DNA of 64,000 nt, taken from positions 178,636,927 to 178,700,926 of the forward strand of contig CM062295.1 of assembly GCA_031216915.1 (NCBI GenBank). Reading direction: 5' to 3'. Positions 22,451 to 34,332 of the stretch are shown here, piece by piece; positions within the stretch are counted from its first letter, which is position 1; each line of letters opens with the position of its first letter. The stretch is from Pictodentalium vernedei (taxonomy: Eukaryota; Mollusca; Scaphopoda; Dentaliida; Dentaliidae). The notes under the pieces were generated by a model. It was not told where the DNA came from. It made no database searches and saw only the letters and a list, made by a program, of their open reading frames with translations. A program made the translations under genes and the position numbers.

Positions 22451-23090
22451 ACTGGTTCCTGGAAGACTGCTACCATATTCGTACCAGAACTGATAATACA
22501 ATAATAATATTTCACGAGAACAACTTGAGGCCAAATGTGCTTCACAAATCCAAGAACAAAGGTAGGGCTTCAAAATTCTTCAAAACACATCAACAGAGCT
22601 GCTTGGGGGTAAATTCCAAACTGACGGCTTTGTTTACAATTGGTTTTACTTTCGATTTCCGGTCAATGGCATTGGACAGAAAAGGCATCGAAAAACAAGG
22701 CCATCTAAAATCATATAATGAGAAAGATCGCCTTAATATATCATACTATTATTATATGCAGACTTCACAGTTGCCATATTCTATACAAGGTATCATGACA
22801 CCTCTTGAAATTTCTTAAAATTACGATTTCGTTTTTCGAGGGAAATTTGTGGTATTGAGTGATTTGCGCATGTCCGTCGAACATGGAATCCATCTTCAAT
22901 GAAAAATGCAGACAGTGTTGTCCTTTTCCCAAATGCAGTCCTATCGCTGCACTCTAAAGTGTTTTGAATGCCTAGCTTTGTTCTTGGATATGTGAAGCAC
23001 ATTTGCCCACAAGTTGTTCTCAGGAAAAATTATTTTATTATCAGTTCTGGTACGAATACGATAGTAGACTTCCAGGAACCATTAGTTAGT
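22451..23090. repeat. ~135-bp inverted repeat pair with ~370-bp spacer
   Basis: Left arm 22451-22588 and right arm 22959-23090 are inverted and diverged. Shared blocks include GTACCAGAACTGATAATA, GAACAACTTG, AAATGTGCTTCACA and CCAAGAACAAAG. The spacer has no gene. It is probably a foldback element or remnant TIRs. DIRS B starts 26 bp to the right. Confidence 0.75.
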
Positions 23091-23115
23091 TTAAACAATA
23101 TTTATTGAGCAAAAA

Positions 23116-23342
23116 GTTAAAAAATTTATAGTAATTTCTATATTTTTTATACTTACCAATGACCCAGACATAGCTGGTGCTAACTCTTAAAATATAGGGC
23201 CAAACACAAATTTTGCCCCCCAATCCTCAAAATTTGCATCTAAAACCAAAGAAAACATGTCCTGAAAGTCCCTCCACCCTTCACCTCTACTGCGCATGCG
23301 CAGTGTCAAGGACGTTCCGAAATTGGCGCCATTAATCATTCT
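23116..23342 (+). repeat. DIRS B left ITR
   Basis: Begins GTTAAAAAATTTATAG and carries CCCAGACATAGCTGG, where A and C have CTTAGCTGG. Contains a perfect TGCGCATGCGCA (23291-23302). Confidence 0.9.
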
Positions 23343-23417
23343 AATAACCAGTGCCTGGTAAGCGCTATGTACTCTGCGGGGAGGAAAGAGTTCCCAACTC
23401 CTGGGAGGGCCATCCCC

Positions 23418-23505
23418 GTCTGGGTCATTGGTAAGTATAAAAAATATAGAAATTACTATAAATTTTTTAACATTTTTATACTGTACCAATGACCCAGACA
23501 TAGCT
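23418..23505. repeat. DIRS B ICR
   Basis: Reverse complement of the left tip (to TTTTTTAAC at about 23471) joined to the reverse complement of the right tip (ATTTTTATACTGTACC). It carries the B-specific CAGACATAGCT and AATATAGAAATT variants also seen in the ITRs. Confidence 0.92.
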
Positions 23506-24094
23506 GAATAGTAAAAGGCTGGAGGGCCAAGGACATAGAGCAAAATGGAATACGCTCAATAATATAAAATAGAGTCATCCCCTGTAGGGAAAAAGAAGTA
23601 ATAGGCCTTACATGTATCTTTCTTATTTATGATAAATTAGAAAGATACAACACCTTCCAAAATTGAGCTTCATACATCCATGTACTCTATTAATATCCAA
23701 TATAATCCTTATACTAATAATTTTTAAAGTAAGCCAATAAATAAAGTAAGTCTAGAGAATAGAGACTCTTATACTCCTAAAAAGTGTCTGAGGATTGCAT
23801 AATCATGTCTGTTGACATATGCAATATTCAAAAGCTATACTTTAAAAACTAAGACTTGAATGAATTTTTAAAACATAAACTTCTCACTAAACAACCATCC
23901 CAATAACAGCTCAGAATTACTAACTCCGGAGGAGGTATTCCCTTGTTTTCATAGTAAAACAGGTGACCCAAGGGAACACCCTCCCCCACCCCCACCCCCC
24001 TTTTTCTTGCCCTGGGTCAAATAGCCCAGAGCGAAGAGAGCAGCAGAACGTAGACACTGCTGAAACAGACAGCCTACCTAGCTATAGTAGCAAC

Positions 24095-25260
24095 TGTTAA
24101 GTGAATGACATTCTGAGCAGTAGACAATAGACCTAACAATAGAGGCCTCCAGAAATGGACTCGATATTTCTGAGATAAAAAATTCATGAATGTGGATGGC
24201 TGAGCGCAATGAGCAGCCTTCAAAAATCTATAATAGCGACACTATTAATGTAAGCCCAAGATGTAGAAGAACTCTTACTTCATGAGCCGAAATCTTAAGC
24301 ACAACTGCTGAGTCAATGATATACCATAAGCAGTACCGATAGTTAATAGAATCCATTAACAATAGAATGGAGCGTAACGTCCTTCTACTAGGCATCAAAG
24401 ACAGAAGAAGCTTACGCCCGTAGTAATAAACAGATATCTGTTTATAAATACATTAACTCTAACCGGAAAAAGTAAAGGCCTATGCCCGTACGAAGACGGA
24501 AGGACCTTAATAACAATAGGTTCCGGATATTAGGAACCTAACTCTTATGCAAAAATCCAACCTAAATAGTAAAGGAAGTAGTGATTCCGAAACTATGAAA
24601 GTGAAAATCATCCATTGATAGTGCATGAAACTCACTGACTCTTCAGTACAAGAGAAACCAACAGAATTACTGTCAAAAAGGTCAGAATTTGAAAACTACT
24701 GTTTCCAGAGGCTCAAATGATTACTTAGCTAAATAAGAACCGAAGTTAAATTCCATATAGGAATTTAATCTAAAGATTCTAAGTCTATTTATCAAAAAGT
24801 TACTAACTGACTTAGATAAAGAGACATAAGACTCAATTGTAAACTATCCTAGAGTGCATAGGTATGAGGTAACATAAACCTATAACCTTAATAATAACAG
24901 GCTGCAGTAGATCTTGTGAAACAAGTATACTAAAAAATTGCAATGAGTAGTATGGAGGGATCAACAATATGAACATAATGATCCCTACACCAACGACGGA
25001 AGAGCCTCCACTTTAGCCGCATAGAATAGCGAAGAAGAGGATCTCCTATAGTAAGAAATCGCGTCCAAAGCTCGTCCAGTACAATGCTTACAATGCAATA
25101 CGGACCACACAACGGAATACATGAAGGTTGCGACCTTGCGAGTTGTGATAAGGATGACACGATTTACCCAGTGAAAAAAGATCCTCACATTGAGGAAGAT
25201 TTCACGTTAAGTCCCACAGTAGACAACAGAGTAAATTACCCATGGTCTCTGTGAAGATAG
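24095..25260 (-). pseudogene. DIRS B tyrosine recombinase remnant
   Basis: Nucleotide-level counterpart of the element A recombinase, with many small indels and no long frame. Recognisable stretches: CGAAGACGGAAGGACCTTAA and TTCATGAGCCGAAATCTTAAG (the region of the HxxR motif), and the N-terminal core-binding part near 24930-25190. It lacks the hAT insertion and so gives the empty-site state near 24612. Confidence 0.7.
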
Positions 25261-26005
25261 AGATGCTATCAACAGAAATGTATTGTGGTTGTTTATCTTA
25301 GCAATACCTGCTGAAACAACAGTGCCGGAGGATACGCGTATCCTATCATTCCGTCCTATAGATCACTAGAGCGTTAACAACATTAGCTCAGAGATCCAGA
25401 CAAGCCAACACATACGTCTGCAATTGATTAGCAAGCTGTGTCGTAAATAAATTATCATTGGGCGCTCCCATAGATAGCAAATCTGATTGAATACTTGTTT
25501 GGTGAGAGTCCATTCTGATGGCAACAAGCGACCCCTAAGTGAACGGGAGTCCGGTAAAACAATCAGACGACCCGGAATATGACGGACCAAAACAGAACTT
25601 GGTGTACTATAACCAACAGACGGATTCTTTTCATTAAATTGAATAACGGAAACGAAAGAGTGCCTCCCTGGTTCCGGAGATACGCCACTACTGTCGAATT
25701 AACGGACAGGATTTGGGCATGCGTTTCTGAATAATATTCATGCAATGACATAAAGCAAGCCTAAAAAACATTATTCCGCGGAAGATAATTGGTTGCTAAG
25801 AGACTGCGGAACCCAAAGACCCTGGCACTACGAATCCGTTGGGATCAGTATTATATCCCAATCTGTTTGACCGGCAACCGTCATAACAGCAACACTCGGG
25901 TCCGGCAACTGCAGTGGCACTCTCTGAGTCAACCACCGAATGTTTGCCCCAGTCTGAATCTCTTGTAACACTAGATAGACAACAGAACGTGTAAATCGAG
26001 CAATT
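25261..26005 (-). pseudogene. DIRS B RNase H / pol tail remnant
   Basis: Frames around 25563-25751 show the RNase H piece ILSVNSTVVAYLRNQGGT. A shifted frame around 25796-26008 matches the alternative-frame translation of element A's RNase H start. No RT follows. The sequence runs directly into gag. Confidence 0.7.
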
Positions 26006-26019
26006 CATGGATTGCTGAA

Positions 26020-28640
26020 AAGTTGCCGTCGAAGAGAAGCTTCTCCGAGAACGAAGCGACTCTAAGAGAGTTCTTAACCTTACTATCCACGCGCGTGGAT
26101 GTAGCTAGGGCTGCGTCACGTCTAACCAACTCCAATCAGCCACTGAAGGGTGGAGTTATACGTGAACAAACTACTGCCCTCAAAAGAAATTACATTGAGA
26201 ATAATATCCCGTAAATCTTTTCTTGAAGACGTAATGATAACGCCTCACGTATGATAAAGCGTCTAAATTAAGTCTACTAGACATCATTGTCGTTTCCAAC
26301 ATTGAAGTTGGAAAAGACATAGACGGCGAAAAAGAATATTTCCAGTCTTTAACCACACCGTCTAGATGCATATGAACTCTCGGTATGCCCTGCACTGCCA
26401 AAATAAACTATTCGTATAAATGATAAAACGGCAGAAAAGAGCAACGCGGACAAGAAACTAAACTATCATGCTTGGTAGCAGGCTTGTATGCATATATAGC
26501 GTCGAAAAATAAAACACCTGTTGTAATGAAATTATTGGACTGCGTCGGTAAGTCAGGGACAATGTCCCCGAACCGATCGAAAATTCCGAGTCCAATGACG
26601 CTATAAGTCTCTTATCCAACATCGCAGCAATGTAGTCCGAAATAACAATCACTGGAAGATAAAGCCAGAAGATATGAATGGCAGCTTCCGATACTACGAA
26701 AGGGAAAACTCGAAATCTTTCGAATCCCTTTCACCATCCTGTCGGACCCTATAAAGTGTTCGGTCGTCCGTACCTGATGCAACCGCGGACCGCACCGACC
26801 CAGCGCCGTCGGATAATTCCTGATTCGACCAAGAAACTGTCAATTGCTGGGATGCTGCGAAACAACTGTTAGCACGTCCGTTACTGAGGCCTGAGGAGAA
26901 GCGGTCCTACAATGCATTGCCGCTGGAAGCTCCGTGATCGTTACCCGTGCATACTACCAATATACGAGCGAACGGAGTGTATAGGCCTTGTGTCCCTTGG
27001 CTACCAGATGGCGCGACCTATTCGCCGTGGAATCACTGAATGACGGTCGTCACAATTAATGAATGACGAAATTGATCGGATATTCGAGGTCACGTAGCCA
27101 ATGTGCGGTCGTGTGCCCTGCTGTGAGAATGAGGAATCATTATGGACAGTCTCTCGGACTGTCAATATAACGGAGCGTCCCGACCGACAGACATATGCTC
27201 CGAATGTAAAATATCAGAACCACAACATGCGGTCCCCTATGTTGTTGGACGAGAGAGGGACCTCTCTCGCTCATAGCCCGGACGGACCTGGACAAGCCAG
27301 GAACCGGACTAACAGGCTTCCTCCGATCTGTCCTCAATCTGCCGTCACTGGGTGAGTACTAAAGTAATTAAAGTGCTCGCATCACCCAAATCTCCTTCCT
27401 AGACCGCAACGGACGAACCCGGCAGCCGAACCATTCGATGAATGCACGCTACACCGGGTGAGCTAGCGAATGTCACTCCGTAGGCGATAGACATATTCGA
27501 TGAGCACTTATTGCCGCTAGCTCTTCATTAACTATGACGACAGAGGCACACTTTTGAAAGACAACTCCGTAACTTTGCGAACAAGAAACCAGAAATGCTT
27601 GGTTATAGCAAGCATATAATAATAATATATATAGCGTCGTTCAATAATTCGAAAGTTTGTGTGACATTATTGGACTATGTCGGAACTGAGGGACGATGTC
27701 CCTGAACCGAACCAAAAATTTCTAAGTCCACCGACGCTATCAGTTTCTTATCCGGCATCGCAGCAATCTGGTCCGACGAAAGAAGCTGTAGAAGACCAAG
27801 TCAGATGACATACACAACAGCATTTGTTGATCCGAAAGGGAAAGCTCGAAATCCTCCAAATCCCTTTCGGTATCCCGTCGGACCGGATGAAATTTTCGGA
27901 CGTCCGTACCCGCTTCCGCGGAGCGTCCCGACCCAGCATCGTCGGATAAAAAATATGCGACAGATTCAGTTGATGCTGGGATGCTGCGATAAACTGTGCT
28001 ATTTAGGAAAGCATGTCCGTTCCCGAGGCCTGTGCAGTAGCGGTCTTACGTCTTCTCTCGCTCGCCGTCCGGATGGACCAGAACGGGCTATGAACCAGAC
28101 TAAAAGGCTTCCTCCGTTCTCCCTCCGATCCGCCGTCACTGGGTGTGCATTTGGTTGATTTATAGTGCTCGCATCACCCCAAAATTCCTTCTAGACCACA
28201 ACGGACGAACCCGGCTGCCGAACCATTCGGTGAATGGACGTTACACCGGGCGAGCTAGCGGACGTCAAAGGCCGTCGAACCTACTAGGGTCCTCTTAGGC
28301 AATTGGCGTATTTACATGAGCACTTTTCCGCTAGCCCTTCATTAATTGTGACGACGGAGGCACACTGTTGGAAGACATCACAGATACATCACCCTAATCT
28401 TGATCGTCTGAAATAGAAATTGATAAAGTAGAGTGACCCTGCGGGGAAAGGACCGGAGTGTCCAATTCCCCAATAACATACCGTGACATACGCTTCCCAT
28501 ATTGTCATCGAAATCATATGATACTGAACAGGAGTTAATGCGAGTATACTGACCACATATAGAATGATTATAAAAGTCAGAGGAAGACTTCCTCTTATTA
28601 CAATTGATCAAAATCCTTTCAATGTGAAAAGAAAACAAGT
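26020..28640 (-). pseudogene. DIRS B gag, tandemly duplicated and broken
   Basis: Two gag segments lie in tandem: about 26449-27574, and about 27575-28380 plus the N-terminal cysteine region to 28640. The restart is visible because GCTTGGTTATAGCAAGC and ATATATAGCGTCG (about 27600-27640) repeat the context at 26470-26502. TGCTGGGATGCTGCGA likewise recurs (about 26843 and 27975). The second copy is internally shortened. Several cysteines of the N-terminal cluster are lost. No frame longer than about 120 codons survives. Confidence 0.72.
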
Positions 28641-29512
28641 CCTGGTACTCGCACTAACCCCTGGTAATCAAAATACATAATAATAATATGATCTATTAAT
28701 ATAGAAAAAATAATTGAAATCAAAATATTTTTAAAAAATATTTTTTCAGAATAGCCCAAGTTTCTGAAAAGTAACGTTGAGCCCCAATGGATCCCAAGCC
28801 TAAGTGTGGACAAAAATTTTTAAAATATTTTAAACAATTTATTCAACACTTACGAACAATAATAATGTATCTAGTTATGATTAAAATAACATCAAGAAAT
28901 TATTTTCCAGAAATCCCCCCCTCACACAGAGGGCTGTTGTAAATGTAAACAATGAATGTAAAAACACTAAAATAAGACTCCAGGCACCCAGGCCCGGAAT
29001 CAGTTACCAAAAATACACTATCTGATGCAAAACAGAGACATCCAGGGAAGAAACTGCAGAACATCAGATGGTAGATGCAGAACACAACGCCTAACCACCC
29101 GTAGGTGAAGACGTAAACATGGGGAAAAGAACAGAATTCATTCTGTTGTTCAGCTAAAACTCCCAAGAAAATTTAGTAATAATAATTACAACAACTATGC
29201 CAAAAGCATGGGAGAATAGCAAGGGGGAACTTAAAGGACAGGGAGAGAGGAAAACACTGAAAAATCAGTGTAACTACATAATCAGAATGACAACAAAATG
29301 GCTGCTGCCTCGAAAATAGGTAACTTAACATAATTTCATTAAAAAATTTTAAGTTACAGCCCTGATAATATTCTGTCACACATTTTTCCTCTCCTCCTTC
29401 TCTATCCTCCTTAGAATCACCATTTCACTAATATTTATGTGTCTGGCATCATTTAAACTGAGATTTACAAGCACAAAGATCAGTCAGATGTTAACTGATG
29501 AAGAGCCAAACT
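28641..29512 (-). other. DIRS B leader
   Basis: Non-coding, homologous to the leader of element A (AGCCTAAGTGTGGACAAAA, ATCAGATGGTAGATGCAGA, AAACATGGGGAAAAG). Open frames here are not genes. Confidence 0.7.
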
Positions 29513-29714
29513 TAGAATGATTAATGGCGCCAATTTCGGAACGTCCTTGACACTGCGCATACGCAGTAGAGGTGAAGGGTGGAGGGCCTTTCAGGACATG
29601 TTTTCTTTGGTTTTAGATGCAAATTTTGGGGATTGGGGGGCAAAATTTGTGTTTGGCCCTATATTCTAAGAGTTAGCACCAGCTATGTCTGGGTCATTGG
29701 TACAGTATAAAAAT
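29513..29714 (-). repeat. DIRS B right ITR
   Basis: Inverted copy of the B left ITR with the same private variants, ending CAGTATAAAAAT at 29714. Confidence 0.9.
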
Positions 29715-29968
29715 ATTGATATTATACACTCAACAGTGAATGTCAAAAACAAAATCAAAATGACTGTACATTATGGCAATTAGCAAAGTATGTATTATTA
29801 GCAAGATAAATGAACGAAACGACAAATATATAGTCAGTATTTCGCAGGAAGCTCATAGCTTATTTTGAGCCATCTCCCTAGGTAATCAGAATACATGAGC
29901 AATTGAAAGATTTTGTCATACGCTGCGTTTGATATTGTTTAAACCTTAGTATATAGACTAGAAAAAAG
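29715..29968. other. Spacer between DIRS B and C
   Basis: About 250 bp of AT-rich sequence separating the end of B from the start of C. No gene or repeat is recognised. Confidence 0.7.
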
Positions 29969-30081
29969 GTTAAAAAATTTATAGTAATTTATATATTTTT
30001 TATACTAACCAATGACCCAGACTTAGCTGGTGCCAACTCGAAAAATTTTACCCCCCCAATCCCCAAAATTTGCATCTAAAA

Positions 30082-31216
30082 CAGGGACCAGCCTAGGGGG
30101 GAATTTTAGGGAGACTTCAAGTCTCCCTCCGGAAAAAATAGGGAGACTGCAGAGTCATGTAGGGAGACTTCATAGGCAAGTGGGGAAAATTAAGAATATT
30201 CATGTACCACCCCCGCTGCCCCTTCATATTTTCAATTTATGGTCCTCCATTAACGTACAAATAATCCAGGTCCAGTTGTCTATGACGCATCTGTGCCAGG
30301 TTAAAAAATCACAATGTAATTATTGACTGAAAATCCCCCACTGCTACCTTCTCCTTCATGACCCCTCACCTCTTCTTCGTGCCAATCCCCCATCACCCTC
30401 CTGTGGTTGCCTTTCAACAAAGTCTACTAAGCTAATAATTTCCTAAGTCTGAAAGTGTGAACTGGACCAGATGTAAGAAGGTTGCTTGGGAGGTACTTTG
30501 TTAGTTAATAAACAAAATACATTCTGGGGTCGAGTATTTTGTAAAAGAAATGTCATTCCGCATCATTTTTATGGCATTCCGGTGTCAATCCGCGCCATTT
30601 CATGTCATTCCGATGATTAGGAGGACCCTTTTTCAAGATCGTCCACATGCACTCTTGTGTCCTGTACAAAGCTTTTCTTGACATCACTAAAGCTTTTTTT
30701 CATGTGTTTCAATTCCATTTGTGTTTTTCTGGGAATAGACAGCGCAACAGTTAACAGTCGTCAGCAAATCGAAATGAAAATAATGTGTTATAAAATACGT
30801 CCGTTGTGTATACATTTTCGGCATCCTAAGCGACGTAACCTACTTTCAAACTGGGTTGTTTTGTTGAGTCGCGTAAGTCACCTATTTTCGTTTCGACACT
30901 TGAAGCTCCGACTGGAACGCAACAAAATAGAAATAAAAAAATCTGCCAAAAGCGACAATGGACAATTGCTTGTCGTGTGATTTCAAATAAATGGACGTTT
31001 ATTTGACGAATTAAAATGCCCATTTATCACACTCGAGCACATTCGATTTTTGAAAATACTCGTTTTCATGTAAACCTCGCATCACTCAGTTCAGCCTTTT
31101 CTCATTTTGGCCAATTTTTAGAGGGCATCTTGTAATCGCCCCAACTATTTTTCTAGGCGACTTTGGGCTTAGAAGGGCGACTTAATCGCCCTAGTCGCCC
31201 TCACGGCTGGTCCCTG
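30082..31216 (+). mobile_element. hAT-like non-autonomous element, copy 3 (1135 bp)
   Basis: TIRs CAGGGACCAGCC with the perfect 8-bp duplication ATCTAAAA (30074-30081 and 31217-31224). It sits inside the left ITR of DIRS C. The undisturbed ITR of B reads TTTGCATCTAAAACCAAA at this place, which proves the insertion. Subterminal GGGAGACTT and GGGCGACTT motifs as in the other copies. Confidence 0.94.
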
Positions 31217-31396
31217 ATCTAAAACCAAAAATTACATGTCCTATATGGTCCTCCATACTTTTACTCCACTGCGCATGCACAGTGTCAAGGAGGTCTCAAA
31301 ACTGCCGCCAAAAGTCATTCTTACAACCAGTGCCTGGTAAGCGTTATGTGCACAGCAGGGAGGCAAGAGTTCCCAACTCCTGGGAGGACCATCCCC

Positions 31397-31484
31397 GTCT
31401 GGATCATAGGAAAGTATAAAAAATATATAAATTACTATAAATTTTTTAACATTTTTATACTGTACCAATGACCCAGACTTAGCT
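31397..31484. repeat. DIRS C ICR
   Basis: Joined reverse complements of both tips, with the same TTTTTTAAC/ATTTTTATAC junction as in A and B. The outermost part has a few private changes (GGATCATAGGAAAG). Confidence 0.9.
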
Positions 31485-31699
31485 CTGAATAGTAAAAAGG
31501 TTGGAGGGCCAAGGACATAAGGAAAATCCAATATTTTTTAAAAGAAAGCCAATAAGTACGGGAGTCTAGTGAAATGAGACTCTATATACTCATTTAAAAG
31601 TGTACGAAGAAAGTATATTAACGCCCAATTAATCACGTGATATATACAGATACTTCACACCAATCAACACTTAAAAAATATTACACAGATGAGTAAACA

Positions 31700-32340
31700 T
31701 AGGCTTTACCCTTTAAAAACATCTCAGAACCGACTCGGAATTACTGACTCCAAGGGAGGTATTCCCTTGCTTTACACTATAAAGCAGGTGACCCAAGGGA
31801 ACACCTGTCCCACCCCCCCCCATCCCCTTGGATCAAATACTCCAGAGCAAAGAGGGCAGCAGGACAGAGTCACTGCCAGAAACGAAAGCCTATACACATA
31901 TAGTTGCCACTGTTTAGCAGACGACATTCTGAGTAAAAAATAACGGACCTAAACAATGTAGATCTGCAGAAAGGACTCAATATTCTCAGATACAAAATCA
32001 TGAAAATGGAGGGCTAAGACCAATATGCAGCCTTCATTAGATCTGTAATATCAACATAATTAGCTTAAGCCTATGATGTAGAAGAACTCTTACTTCATGA
32101 GCTTAAAACTAACGCACAGACTGCTGAATGAAGATATAATCATTAGAACTGATAGCAGATTGAATCCATCTGACCATAGAATGGACCGAAATGTGGAGGA
32201 AACTTCCACGGCATGTCCCACAACAGACGCCTGAGTAAATTAATCCTCAGTCTTTGTGGATCTAGAGAAGCTACCAACAGAATTTGCATTGAAATAATTA
32301 CATTGAGCAATATCTGTTAAATCAACGGCACTGGAAGATA
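31700..32340 (-). pseudogene. DIRS C tyrosine recombinase remnant
   Basis: Only the 3' end of the recombinase (about 31920-32195) and the pol-tail/recombinase N-terminal overlap (from 32197) survive. They are joined by a deletion. The catalytic Arg region is lost. Confidence 0.65.
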
Positions 32341-33160
32341 TCATCTTATTCCATTCACAAGATCGATAGAGCATTTACTGCAAACGCTCGAAGATCCAAA
32401 CATTGTGACACATACATCTGCAACTAATTGTTGAGATGCGTCGCGAAAAAGTCGATCATTGGCCGCTCTTCTTGGTAGCAATCTGATTGAATACTGGTTT
32501 GTCAAAAGTCCATTCTCGTGGCAACAAACAGCCCCTCCGTGAAGGGAGTCCGCTAATACATTCCGACGACCCAGAATATGAAGGACCAACAGAAGAACTT
32601 GATGTTCTAGTACCAACCGAAAGATTCCTTCCGTTAACATGAATAACAGGATGGAATGAGTGCTTCCATAATTCCGAAAATACACTAATACCGTCGAGTT
32701 GTCAGACAGAATTAGCATATGAACATTCTGAACAACGTTCATCAATAACGTAGCAAGCGAAAATGACATCATTCTTGATGTTTGTGTGCTTGATAAGGAA
32801 CTACGGAAACAAAAAACCCTGGCACTTCAAATCCGTTGGGTTTAATGAAACTACCCAAAGTGTTTGACTGACATCCGTCCAAACTGTAAAACTCGGATCC
32901 GGCAATTGCAGTAGAACTACTTGAGTTAAGTACTGAAAACTTGCCCAAGTCTGAATCTCTTATTCACTTGATTTGACAAGAACATGTCGCATCGAGCGAA
33001 ATAATCTTCACCGTCCAATTGTGAATTAAAAGAAATTTGGAGAGGACAAATGCGTAACCGCCCCATTGGAATAAAATCACGGCAGTTCCGCACAACGTAT
33101 CAGTGACATGAGATCTCTCGCTGAGACCTTGTCTGAGCGAAGACAATAGCGAGTATAACA
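32341..33160 (-). pseudogene. DIRS C RNase H
   Basis: Frame 32772-32341 shows ILSDNSTVLVYFRNYGSTHS and LHILGRRNVLADSLH, the RNase H Asp and C-terminal motifs. The N-terminal RNase H part around 32860-33160 is in other frames. Confidence 0.75.
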
Positions 33161-33173
33161 ACTGATTAATTTT

Positions 33174-34190
33174 GCTCTGGTTAATGGCAGACGAATGAGA
33201 ATGTTATGTGTCTCGAAGCTCATCCCCCCGTGGGTAAATGACTTGGACAAAACCAGATCCGACTTCTCCTTGTTTACTTGTGAAACCGAGACGTCGGATC
33301 AATAGAAGCAGAATCTGCATATCGTTCTGTGCTCTGGTTAACGGCAGACGAACGAGAATGTTATGCATCTCGAAGCTCATCCCCGGTGGGTAAATGACTT
33401 GGACGAAACCAGATCCGACTTCTCCTCGTTTACTTATGAAACCAAGACGTTGGATCAACAGAAGCAGAATCAGCACATCGTTCTGAAGTGTTAACTCGTT
33501 GTGAAGAATGTCGTCCAGGTAGGCCGACATTACCGCAGACGAATGAGCTCGGAAATAAGTCATTACCGAGTTCGTTATTCGAGTGAAAGCCCAGGAACTA
33601 GATTCAGACTGAAACACATTGGTCGGTGCTGAAATACAATTCCTATGATAAAGAAGCAAAGATACTCTTTTAACGCCTGATGTACCCTGATGTGAAAGTA
33701 TGCAACTAGAAATCTATGCGTATAGCATAGTCGTACACCCGAATACTCGCTCTGACTGATCGGATGGACTCCATATAGAAACTTGGAGCCACGATCAGCT
33801 TGTTATCCAGCTCAGAATATGAGTGGACGGAACGAGCCGTCTGGTTTTGGAACCAGAAAAGGATGGTTGTAGAAGCATGGAAATTCCTGGATTTCTACGA
33901 TCTCTATCGCGATCATTCCAGAAGAGACTGGGCTTCTGATGGAAGCGAGCATCTATCGTACTGACTGATGGAAGCTGAGTCCAACTTGGATTCTGAGTTG
34001 ACAGAGGATTTCATTTGAGGAACAATTTAATCCTTCCGAAATCACCCCTTGAATCCAAGGTACGTCCGTAATCTAATCCCAAAACATTGAGAAACTTGAC
34101 AGTCTTCCGCTCACTAGTACACGATAGAGGTTAAAACCATTACCTCCTGGTCCTGCGAGGCTTGCGGAAAGGGAAGCCATGTCCTCCACT
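33174..34190 (-). pseudogene. DIRS C reverse transcriptase, with 157-bp tandem duplication
   Basis: SSWAFTRITNSVMTYFRAHS and SAYLDDILH (catalytic LDD with Tyr kept) lie in 33659-33204. Upstream RT motifs remain as nucleotide similarity with indels to about 34190. A tandem duplication (33174-33330 and 33331-33487) repeats the segment after the catalytic motif. Its two copies translate to RLGFISKRGEVGSGFVQVIY and a near-identical partner. Confidence 0.78.
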
Positions 34191-34245
34191 GCCCGTTCTT
34201 TGGTAAATTCATTTTAATTCATCGGCTTCAGTCTAGTTCAAACTT

Positions 34246-34332
34246 GGACCTGCAGTCAGTAATATTATTTTTGGGGTTGGTACGTCCTACAGGACGTACC
34301 AACCGCAAAAATTATATTACGGACTGTGGGTC
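34246..34332. repeat. 42-bp-arm hairpin inside DIRS C gag region
   Basis: Inverted arms around GGTACGTCCTACAGGACGTACC, with GACCTGCAGTCAGTAATATT on the left and its diverged complement on the right. It is absent from A and so is an insertion, probably part of the hAT-type remnant that follows. Confidence 0.75.

Larger units (their letters stand above)
23116..29714 (-). mobile_element. DIRS-like retrotransposon B (RT deleted)
   Basis: Left ITR 23116-23342, ICR 23418-23505 and right ITR 29513-29714. Inside, in minus-strand order: leader, two gag copies (28640-27575 and 27574-26020), pol remnant without RT (26005-25010), and degraded recombinase (to about 24095). The junction near 26005-26018 joins the RNase H-side sequence directly to gag. 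It removes about 1.3 kb, including every RT motif. The ITRs and ICR are well preserved although the coding region is ruined, so B probably moved in trans or decayed after insertion. Confidence 0.88.

Noticed and set aside
9090-31023. Recurring 65-107-codon frames on both strands in the three hAT-like copies
   Set aside because: They recur because the copies are nearly identical. The two frames overlap antisense, show no domain, and have no matching promoter or second-copy selection that I can see.
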